The notes below the pieces were generated by a model. That model did no database searches and was not told the DNA's origin. It saw nothing but the letters and a program-made list of their open reading frames with translations. The position numbers and the translations under genes were made by a program. Shown one piece after another: positions 57,764 through 64,000 of a stretch of 64,000 nt of DNA; the stretch's first letter is position 1, and each line of letters begins with the position of its first letter. This DNA is from Ensifer oleiphilus (GTDB taxonomy: Bacteria; Pseudomonadota; Alphaproteobacteria; Rhizobiales; Rhizobiaceae): positions 124,001 to 188,000 of the forward strand of contig NZ_JABWDU010000004.1 in assembly GCF_013371465.1 (NCBI RefSeq). Direction: 5' to 3'.

Positions 57764-58965
57764 GAAGCCTGCTCGGCCCGGATCTTTCGCGTGACAAGCT
57801 TTTGCATCCAGCGGGCAGGCAGACGCTTGGCCACGGCCTTGGTCATCGGAAGCAGTCGCTCCAGCACCAGTGCGCGCATCAGCCGGCCGCGCCACGAGAA
57901 TGCGGGGGCATAGTCCCTGATTGCGACATGTCCATCGGCATGCTGCATCTTGTAAGCGTCCGCCGGCGCCAGCAGGTCGAACACACGATTGCCGCGATGG
58001 GCTGCTGCTGCGAATGTCCTGTGGATCAGCAACCGTCCCAAGCCCTCGCCCTCATAGCCGGAGGCGGCTGCAAGCACATGGCCGAACGTATGGCCCTTGC
58101 AATCGAGGGCGAGGTCGATACCGACAGGCTGCCCATCACAGGCCACTGCCGTGACGTGGAGGCCGGCCGCGGCATCACCGGCCAGATCTTCGAAGAACGT
58201 CTGAAAACGGCTGTCCATGACGGCCGGAGACAGGATGGCTTTTTCAAGCAACCAGTTTCTCTTGATGGCAATGGCGGCCATTGCCGCCCGCGCGGCGGCC
58301 TGCCCCGAAACCGGCTCGCTGAAGGTGATTTCACCGCGTTCGCGAAGCCTTCGCAGGCGGCGCCGGAAGCTCGATCGCTCGCGCGGGGAATAGGCGATGC
58401 CAGGGCCGTCGGCCGATACCCGCCGCGCCAGGCTTGCGAAGGGCGCCTGCATGTCTCCAGGCAAGGCGGCTGCCATCGGCACAGGCGCACCGCACAGGGC
58501 GGCATCCGCCCTTACCCGCCGCGCCTCGAAAAGGTCGGCGCCAAGCGCTGTCACGGCATTCCAGCCGGCCTGGAGCAAGGCAGGTCTGCCGTCACCGGCC
58601 TCGACCAGCACATCGCCGAACTGCGCCACCGGCGCGCCCATGAAGGAGAGCGCATCCACCCCCAACTTGCGCCGACGCACAAGCGGCCAGACCGTTACGA
58701 GGCGTCCATCGACACGGCCGGTGAGAATGCAGAGCTGTGTCTTTGGGTCGAGATAGTGTCGTGCCCAGTAGCGCAGGAAGATATGGCGCTGAAAGACCTG
58801 CTGAGGCGCAGCCGCCCGCTCGAACAGATCGTCCCAATCCTCCTGCAAGGCCATGAAGCCGTCGAGGCTTGTGACGACGCTGATATCAAGGTCGTCCGCA
58901 GAACGGCAGGGGCTTGCAATCCTCTGGATTGTCTCGGCGATCGGCGACGTCGCTCGGCTGGGCAT
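57751..58965 (-). CDS. BioF2-like GNAT-superfamily acyltransferase (PF13480 type)
   Basis: The 404-residue protein resembles the BioF2-like/CelD group: EDWDDLFERAAAPQQVFQRHIFLRYWARHYL near the N-terminus, then RRRLRRLRERGEITFSEP and GEGLGRLLIHRTFAAAAHRGNRVFDLLAPADAYK in the C-terminal acetyltransferase half. Such proteins occur in exopolysaccharide and FemAB-like systems. It begins 3 bases after the DUF6875 gene. The substrate is unknown. Confidence 0.8.
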   Translation of the reverse strand: MPSRATSPIAETIQRIASPCRSADDLDISVVTSLDGFMALQEDWDDLFERAAAPQQVFQRHIFLRYWARHYLDPKTQLCILTGRVDGRLVTVWPLVRRRKLGVDALSFMGAPVAQFGDVLVEAGDGRPALLQAGWNAVTALGADLFEARRVRADAALCGAPVPMAAALPGDMQAPFASLARRVSADGPGIAYSPRERSSFRRRLRRLRERGEITFSEPVSGQAAARAAMAAIAIKRNWLLEKAILSPAVMDSRFQTFFEDLAGDAAAGLHVTAVACDGQPVGIDLALDCKGHTFGHVLAAASGYEGEGLGRLLIHRTFAAAAHRGNRVFDLLAPADAYKMQHADGHVAIRDYAPAFSWRGRLMRALVLERLLPMTKAVAKRLPARWMQKLVTRKIRAEQASQAS

Positions 58966-58968
58966 GGT

Positions 58969-59628
58969 TCAGCGGCTTCGGAAGTGATTGACGAGCCGCT
59001 GCGTTCCCTTGATCGGAAAACGGGCGAGATAGGCAACCATGAGAGCGGGATGGAGAGCGGCAAACGGGGCGTCGTTTTCGACCAGATGCCGGATCGCCAG
59101 GACCGGCATCGGCGAGCGCAACGGCCGGAAGTCCGGGTTCCACAGGCCACGATCCTGCGACCCCGCGTGCATCATGCCGATCATCCGGGCGCGCGCGAGC
59201 GAATAGAACCTATGCCGCCGCTGGATCCGCTTCAACATCGCGATCCCATCCCGATCGTCGCAATCTGGAAAGCCGACGATAACGGTGCGGAAATGCTTCA
59301 TCGTAGGCTTGCAGGGGATCGCTTCAAGCGCGTCGAACGCGCCACGGATGAGGGTGAAAGCGTCGTCTTCGTCACTGGCGCGCGCGTGGGAAACCGCGAG
59401 GCGAACCGTATCGATCTTGGCGGCCTGGCGGGTGAAAGGGCAAACGGCGCCGGTTCGTCCGAGATCGGGATGACTGTTCATCAGATAGGATTCGACCCAG
59501 TCGAGCAGCCTCGCAATGTGGGAATCTTGCGAGGCGCCGTCCGCAAGAGCGCGAACTTCCTCTATCCCGAGGAAGCGTCCATCGGTCGCCGGTATCGCTT
59601 TGGCCATCGTCGTCAGCATCGGCTGCAC
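58969..59628 (-). CDS. DUF6875-like protein of unknown function
   Basis: The 219-residue soluble protein has HPDLGRTGAVCPFTRQAAK and HFRTVIVGFPDCDDRDGIAML segments, which I recall in DUF6875; the assignment is from memory. An ATG seven codons later is possible. It has conserved-looking cysteines and histidines but no motif that suggests a reaction. It is closely coupled to the downstream BioF2-like gene. Confidence 0.7.
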   Translation of the reverse strand: MQPMLTTMAKAIPATDGRFLGIEEVRALADGASQDSHIARLLDWVESYLMNSHPDLGRTGAVCPFTRQAAKIDTVRLAVSHARASDEDDAFTLIRGAFDALEAIPCKPTMKHFRTVIVGFPDCDDRDGIAMLKRIQRRHRFYSLARARMIGMMHAGSQDRGLWNPDFRPLRSPMPVLAIRHLVENDAPFAALHPALMVAYLARFPIKGTQRLVNHFRSR

Positions 59629-59781
59629 TCGCCCTGCAAATCTTGCTGGAGGCTACATAGACGTCAGAGCTTGCGGAAGTGTTTATGGTTGTGCACGGCG
59701 AGAATTCTCGCTCGGGTTATGCTTTCCGAATTCTCATGCCGATCGCCGGTATCGGGGCATATTGGCGCAGATGCGGCGGCG

Positions 59782-60330
59782 TCACAGGACCTTGACGATG
59801 GTGCCGCGACGCAGGTGCGGGATCAACCGGCGCATCGAAGCCAGGCTGATGGCGACACAGCCCGCAGTCGGCACGTATCCGGGGCGAATGAGGTGGAAGA
59901 AGATCGCGGAGCCGGCATGACGGCGGCGACTGGTCAGGTTCCAGTCCATCACAAGGCAGACGTCGTAGAGCCCGTCGTCACGCATCAGTTCCTCGTGGCT
60001 CGGCGCGAATGGCGCCTTGGCCGGGCGATTGTAGCGGGCGTGACTAGGTGCATCGCACCAGAGCATTTCCTTGCGGGTTGCCTTTGTCGGCAAGGGCGTC
60101 GGCGGCAACGCGATCCGGTCGCGCCTGACATAGCCGCCGATGAGCTTCATCGCGGCGCGTGGTGTCGCGCCGTCGCCCTCGCGCTTGCGGCTGGTGATGC
60201 CGCTGCGGCCGATGGCCGCTTGCTCCGTGCGGCCATCGAAGGTAACCAATGCACGCCTGCGATCAAGCGGGGCAGGTCGGACGGTGATGACGGATTTGAC
60301 TGGCCTTCTTCCCGACGTTTTCTTGCGCAT
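59782..60330 (-). CDS. YkuD (L,D-transpeptidase-fold) protein
   Basis: The 182-residue protein has the YkuD active site: His146 in FFHLIRPG and Cys158 in TAGCVAIS. It should form or cut 3-3 peptidoglycan crosslinks, or attach proteins to peptidoglycan. No signal peptide is visible from this start (ATG at 60330, with GAGAG just upstream); an ATG at 60375 would add 15 basic residues. It is divergent from the cenR gene, which controls cell-envelope genes in related bacteria. Confidence 0.85.
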   Translation of the reverse strand: MRKKTSGRRPVKSVITVRPAPLDRRRALVTFDGRTEQAAIGRSGITSRKREGDGATPRAAMKLIGGYVRRDRIALPPTPLPTKATRKEMLWCDAPSHARYNRPAKAPFAPSHEELMRDDGLYDVCLVMDWNLTSRRRHAGSAIFFHLIRPGYVPTAGCVAISLASMRRLIPHLRRGTIVKVL

Positions 60331-60473
60331 CTCTCTCACAGATTTTTGAATTGTCCGTGATTTGGCGGGCACCATAAGCACGGTTGCATATATAACGCGG
60401 TTCCAAAACCGGTTCGCTTGCCAACACGGGCATTTGAGCTAGTTTGAAACCGGAAGCAAACAGGAATTGTCCC

Positions 60474-61157
60474 ATGGCGACCCGTACCATTCTTCTTGTC
60501 GACGACGACAATGACCTGCGCGAAACGTTGGTCGAGCAGCTTTCGCTCTACGAGGAGTTCGATCTTCTTCAGGAAGCGTCTGCCGGCAAGGGCATACAGG
60601 CGGCGCGCGCCCAGCAGGTCGACCTGTTGATCATGGATGTCGGCTTGCCCGACATGGATGGGCGCGAGGCGGTCAAGCTCCTGCGCAAGGGCGGCTTCAA
60701 GGCGCCGATCATCATGCTGACCGGCCACGATACCGATTCGGATACGATCCTCGGTCTGGAAGCGGGTGCCAATGATTACGTCACCAAGCCATTCCGCTTT
60801 GCCGTGCTGCTCGCCCGCATCCGTGCGCAGCTGCGCCAGCACGAACAGAGCGAAGATGCGACGTTCAGCGTCGGCCCCTATACGTTCAAGCCCAGCCAGA
60901 AGCTGCTGACGCTCGAAAACGGCCAGAAGATCCGGCTGACCGAAAAGGAAGCGGCGATCATCCGCTATCTCTATCGCGCCGACCAGAAGGTGGTGACGCG
61001 CGACGTGCTGCTTGAGGAAGTCTGGGGCTACAATTCCGGTGTGACGACGCACACGCTCGAAACGCATGTCTACCGGCTTCGCCAGAAAATCGAGCGCGAC
61101 CCTTCCAATGCCGAGATTTTGGTGACAGAGAACGGCGGCTATAAGATCGTTCCGTGA
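60474..61157 (+). CDS. cenR: OmpR-family response regulator, CenR-like
   Basis: The 227-residue regulator has a receiver domain with Asp55 as phosphorylation site (MDVGLPDMDG) and Lys105 (VTKPF), and a winged-helix DNA-binding domain (LTEKEAAIIRYLYRADQKVVTRDVLLEEVWGYNSGVTTHTLETHVYRLRQKIE). The LRETLVEQLSLYEEF helix and length match CenR of Caulobacter and rhizobia, an essential cell-envelope regulator; the assignment is from memory. No histidine kinase gene is adjacent. ATG at 60474. Confidence 0.85.
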   Translation: MATRTILLVDDDNDLRETLVEQLSLYEEFDLLQEASAGKGIQAARAQQVDLLIMDVGLPDMDGREAVKLLRKGGFKAPIIMLTGHDTDSDTILGLEAGANDYVTKPFRFAVLLARIRAQLRQHEQSEDATFSVGPYTFKPSQKLLTLENGQKIRLTEKEAAIIRYLYRADQKVVTRDVLLEEVWGYNSGVTTHTLETHVYRLRQKIERDPSNAEILVTENGGYKIVP

Positions 61158-61270
61158 GATGGCGACGTCGGATGACTTTCCGCATGTCAGTCACTTGGGA
61201 CTATTCGCATCGATCGCCATGCGCTTGGGGAGCGAACCCGAAGGCATCGTGATTCAGGGAGGTTAGCCGC

Positions 61271-61726
61271 TTGGCGCTCAACGACGACATCGTTCTTCTG
61301 TCCAATGTGCCGCTTTTTGCCGATATCAGCGAGGACAAGCTGAGGCTGATCGCCTTTGGTGCGGAGCGTCGCCGGGTGTTCAAGGGGCAGGAGCTGTTTC
61401 GCGAAGGTGCGCCGGCCGATTGCGCTTATGCCATTGCCAGCGGCAGCCTCTCGCTTTCGAAGGCCAATGCCGATGGCGCGATGGAGGAGATCACCACCGT
61501 CGGCCGTGGCGCGCTTCTGTCCGAGCTGGCGCTGATCTCGATGGTGGAGCGCAAGTTCACCGCGACCGCCGACGAAGACAGCGAAGTGATCCGCATCAAT
61601 CGTCCGCTCTTCCGGCGCATGCTGGAGGAGTACCCGGAAGTTGCCGCCCTCGTCGAGGCGCGCATCCGCGAGAACCTGCAGGCAATGATCCGCCGCGCCG
61701 GCGCGCTTGCGAGCCGATTCGCCTGA
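61271..61726 (+). CDS. Cyclic nucleotide-binding domain protein
   Basis: The 151-residue protein is one CRP-like nucleotide-binding domain: VPLFADISEDKLRLIAFGAERR, LFREGAPADCAYAIASGSLSLS and GRGALLSELALISMVERKFTATA, with no helix-turn-helix after it, so it is not a DNA-binding regulator. TTG start at 61271 with GGGAGG upstream. It lies 113 bases after cenR on the same strand. Confidence 0.86.
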   Translation: MALNDDIVLLSNVPLFADISEDKLRLIAFGAERRRVFKGQELFREGAPADCAYAIASGSLSLSKANADGAMEEITTVGRGALLSELALISMVERKFTATADEDSEVIRINRPLFRRMLEEYPEVAALVEARIRENLQAMIRRAGALASRFA

Positions 61727-61768
61727 CGCACCCCCGATAAACGGCCGAACGTCTGGCGACCGATCGCG

Positions 61769-62575
61769 CTAGATGTCGAAATGCGCGATCACCGGCACAT
61801 GGTCCGACGGCCGCTCCCAGCCGCGTGCCTCGCGCAGGATATCCACCTGCGTGAGCTTCGGCGCGAGGTCGGCTGAAGACCAGATATGGTCGAGGCGCCG
61901 GCCGCGGTCGGCGGCCTCCCAATCCTTTGCGCGGTAGCTCCACCAGGTGTAGAGCTTGGTCGGTGACGGCGTGTGCTGGCGCATCAGATCGACCCAGGCG
62001 CCACCATTCATCACCGTGGTCAGGCCCTCGGTTTCGATCGGCGTATGGCTGACGATCTTCAAGAGTTGCTTGTGCGACCAGACGTCGTCCTCGAGCGGCG
62101 CGATGTTGAGATCGCCGACGAGGATCGACGAGATGCCGGCATCAGCCTCGGCGTGCAACAGCTTCATCTCTTCCACGAAATCGAGCTTGTGGCCGAACTT
62201 TGGATTGATCGAGCGGTCCGGTTCGTCGCCGCCGGCCGGAACGTAGAAATTGTGCAGCCGGATTTTTTTGCCGCCGGCTTCAAACACCACCGAGAGGTGG
62301 CGCGCATCGCCGACGCCGCAATAGTCGCGGCGATCGCTGAGTTCGTGCAGCGGCAGGCGCGAGATCGTCGCGACGCCGTGATAGCCCTTCTGGCCATGCA
62401 TCTCGATATGGTTATAGCCGAGCGCTTTCAGCGGCTTCGATGGAAACTGGTCGTTTGGGCACTTGGTTTCCTGAAGGCAGAGAATGTCGGGCTGCCAGGT
62501 CTTCAAGAGGTGCTCGACCAGCGGCATGCGCAGGCGAACGGAGTTGATGTTCCACGTGGCGACGGAAAGGGCCAT
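61769..62575 (-). CDS. xthA: Exodeoxyribonuclease III
   Basis: The 268-residue AP endonuclease/3' exonuclease for base excision repair has NINSVRLR, LQETKC (Glu36 binds metal), the GDLNIAP block and the catalytic SDHVPVIAHFD at the C-terminus. Start ATG at 62575. It lies downstream of lolA on the same strand. Confidence 0.95.
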   Translation of the reverse strand: MALSVATWNINSVRLRMPLVEHLLKTWQPDILCLQETKCPNDQFPSKPLKALGYNHIEMHGQKGYHGVATISRLPLHELSDRRDYCGVGDARHLSVVFEAGGKKIRLHNFYVPAGGDEPDRSINPKFGHKLDFVEEMKLLHAEADAGISSILVGDLNIAPLEDDVWSHKQLLKIVSHTPIETEGLTTVMNGGAWVDLMRQHTPSPTKLYTWWSYRAKDWEAADRGRRLDHIWSSADLAPKLTQVDILREARGWERPSDHVPVIAHFDI

Positions 62576-62699
62576 TGCTCATTCCCCATGATCGGGTAGG
62601 TCCGGGCGTTCGACCGATGGGAAGCCGGCTCAGGACGGGTGTATTCTCGATGTCCGAGCGGTTTAAGCAGGTCCGGCGGCCGGCGACAAGGAAGGCATG

Positions 62700-62722
62700 A
62701 AAAAGGCCGCCTAAAGGCGGCC
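62700..62722 (-). terminator. Terminator of lolA
   Basis: GGCCGCC (62705-62711) pairs with GGCGGCC (62716-62722) around TAAA; on the minus strand a TTTTT run follows. Confidence 0.85.
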
Positions 62723-62754
62723 GATGTCCACAAGCACGGCTGACGAAAAGGCCG

Positions 62755-63414
62755 TCAACGGCCCTTGTTGCGCACTTCGTCGTAGGGGATCTTGAACACC
62801 TTGTCGTCCAGCGCCATGCCGGTCTGGACGTTGAAGATCATCACCGAAGTGTCCTTCTTCTGCGCGTCGGTAATCGTCCACTGGCGCAGGTCGTAGGTCT
62901 TCGGGTCGAACATCATGGTGATGGTCGAATCGCCGAAGATCGAGCGGTCGCCGAGCACGATGGTGATGAGATCGGACTCTTCCTTGACGCCGCGCACCAT
63001 CTTGCCTCGCAGGTCGATCCGTTCGCTGAGCAACAGGTTGAGCGGCGTCTTCGACAGCGGGTAGATGTCCCATGTCTTCAGCTTCATGTTGCCGATGACC
63101 ACCGACTTGCCGTCGGCGATCACGCGCATGGGCGAAGGCGCCTCGTAGTTGAAGCGGATGCGGCCGGGGCGGCGGATGTAGAACTTGCCGCCGGTCTGCT
63201 CGCCGCGTGGCCCGAATTGCACGAATTCGCCGGCCATGGTTTTGACGGACGAGAAATGGTCGGCGATCTTCTGGGCGGAGCCCGTCGCCTGCGCAAAGGC
63301 TTTCGTGACGTCAAGACCGGCGCCACCCATGCCCGCGAGCGCCGCGAGGCCACCAACGAATACGCGGCGCGATATCGCCGGATTGTTGCCCTGGGTGGTT
63401 TTCGTTTCTGTCAT
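62755..63414 (-). CDS. lolA: Outer-membrane lipoprotein carrier protein LolA
   Basis: The 219-residue periplasmic chaperone carries lipoproteins from LolCDE to the outer membrane. Family blocks are IADHFSSVKTMAGEFVQFGPRGEQTGGKFYIRRPGRIRFNYE and the later PLSKTPLNLLL. The signal region has a twin-arginine look (SRRVFVGGLAAL), unusual for LolA. ATG at 63414 with GGAG six bases upstream; another ATG lies five codons earlier. It follows ftsK, as in other rhizobia. Confidence 0.92.
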   Translation of the reverse strand: MTETKTTQGNNPAISRRVFVGGLAALAGMGGAGLDVTKAFAQATGSAQKIADHFSSVKTMAGEFVQFGPRGEQTGGKFYIRRPGRIRFNYEAPSPMRVIADGKSVVIGNMKLKTWDIYPLSKTPLNLLLSERIDLRGKMVRGVKEESDLITIVLGDRSIFGDSTITMMFDPKTYDLRQWTITDAQKKDTSVMIFNVQTGMALDDKVFKIPYDEVRNKGR

Positions 63415-63551
63415 CGCAGTCTCCTTCATTTCCTAGATCATCTGGAGCGCAAGTGCGGCACCTTCAAGGCGTTTTTCATGGCCTTCGAGGCGCTGCGCTC
63501 TCACATGACCGTTACCGGGCTGCCGTTTTGTCGCCCCGCTGAGGATCGGGC

Positions 63552-64000
63552 TTATCGGCCGGTGATTTCCGCTTCGGTCGGCACGAGAATTTCCCGTTTT
63601 CCGGCGTGGTTCGCCGGGCCGATGATGCCTTCCTGCTCCATGCGCTCGATCAGCGACGCGGCCCTATTATAGCCGATCCCGAGGCGACGTTGCACGTAGG
63701 ATGTGGAGGCCTTGCCGTCGCGCAGCACGATCGCCACGGCCTGGTCATAAGGGTCGTCGGAATCGGCGAGATTGGACGTGCCGGCCGGGCCGCCGCCATC
63801 GTTGTCCTCGTCGTCATCTTCGGTGATCGCGTCGAGATATTGCGGCGTGCCCTGGGTCTTCAGATAGGCGACGACTTCCTCGACTTCGGTGTCGGAGACG
63901 AACGGACCGTGGACGCGCTGGATGCGCCCGCCGCCGGCCATGTAGAGCATGTCGCCCATGCCGAGCAGCTGTTCGGCGCCCTGTTCGCCAAGGATGGTGC
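63552..64000 (-). CDS. ftsK: DNA translocase FtsK, C-terminal part (continues beyond window)
   Basis: The frame is open to the window edge. The visible part holds the end of the motor domain (GMGDMLYMAGGGRIQRVHGPFVSDTEVEEVV) and the gamma winged-helix domain that reads KOPS sites (DPYDQAVAIVLRDGKASTSYVQRRLGIGYNRAASLIERMEQEGII). An acidic linker (DDDEDNDGGG) separates the two. The protein pumps DNA at the septum and triggers dimer resolution. Confidence 0.95.
   Translation of the reverse strand, partial: TILGEQGAEQLLGMGDMLYMAGGGRIQRVHGPFVSDTEVEEVVAYLKTQGTPQYLDAITEDDDEDNDGGGPAGTSNLADSDDPYDQAVAIVLRDGKASTSYVQRRLGIGYNRAASLIERMEQEGIIGPANHAGKREILVPTEAEITGR

Overview
The window is a dense, GC-rich, protein-coding stretch of an alphaproteobacterial chromosome. 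It is most like Ensifer/Sinorhizobium or a close Rhizobiaceae relative. The evidence is a second-type RpoH sigma factor of the rhizobial RpoH2 kind, two RIME-type intergenic palindromic elements, a CenR-type response regulator, the rhizobial order ffh-chorismate mutase-rpsP-rimM-trmD-rplS-leuC, an Ala-rich extension on L19, and candidate CcrM (GANTC), CtrA and DnaA sites. I found no rRNA, tRNA, CRISPR array, insertion sequence, integrase or phage gene. The assignment rests on recognition from memory, not on a database search.

Layout. 0-7.4 kb: end of phbB (polyhydroxybutyrate), a 0.7 kb non-coding gap packed with GANTC sites, a Suv3-like RNA helicase with a disordered tail, an S4 RNA-binding protein, ferredoxin fdxA, a CarD regulator and rpoH2. 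7.5-17.4 kb: a LysM-containing M48 peptidase, the thiamine importer thiBPQ behind a TPP riboswitch, divergent thiamine pyrophosphokinase followed by an ABC-F ATPase, and a MarR/Bcr-CflA efflux pair. 17.4-34.6 kb: argG, a LysE exporter, a three-gene ABC importer of the TrpXYZ/PF04392 type, rlmN, an IalB-like protein, YkvA, phhB, a low-molecular-weight phosphatase, ThpR, tesA divergent from a YbbA/YbbP-like ABC system, a Bax-inhibitor-1 membrane protein, a Pat-like acetyltransferase, and DUF2794 and DUF1223 proteins.

34.7-48 kb: aconitase acnA on the minus strand, divergent from the cytochrome c maturation genes ccmABCD-ccmG; then a minus-strand group dapF-mtaB-ftsY and ispZ-UPF0314, followed by a metallo-beta-lactamase-fold hydrolase divergent from a MarR regulator. 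48-57 kb: ffh, chorismate mutase, rpsP, rimM, trmD, rplS, an amino-acid ABC binding protein and permease without an ATPase gene, and leuC behind a possible attenuator. 57-64 kb: a SixA-like phosphatase, a coupled BioF2-like acyltransferase/DUF6875 pair, an L,D-transpeptidase-fold protein divergent from cenR, a cyclic-nucleotide-binding protein, xthA, lolA and the 3' end of ftsK.

The contents are mostly core functions: protein targeting (FtsY and Ffh lie 4-8 kb apart), ribosome and tRNA maturation (RimM, TrmD, RlmN, MtaB), cell-envelope upkeep (CenR, YkuD, LolA, FtsK, M48-LysM) and central metabolism. The least explained items are the GANTC cluster at 708-1005, a perfect CtrA-type site next to a near-DnaA box at 27077-27101, the low-GC patch inside the helicase gene, the acyltransferase/DUF6875 pair, and the possible leuC leader peptide. 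I did not find a convincing new defence or mobile system.
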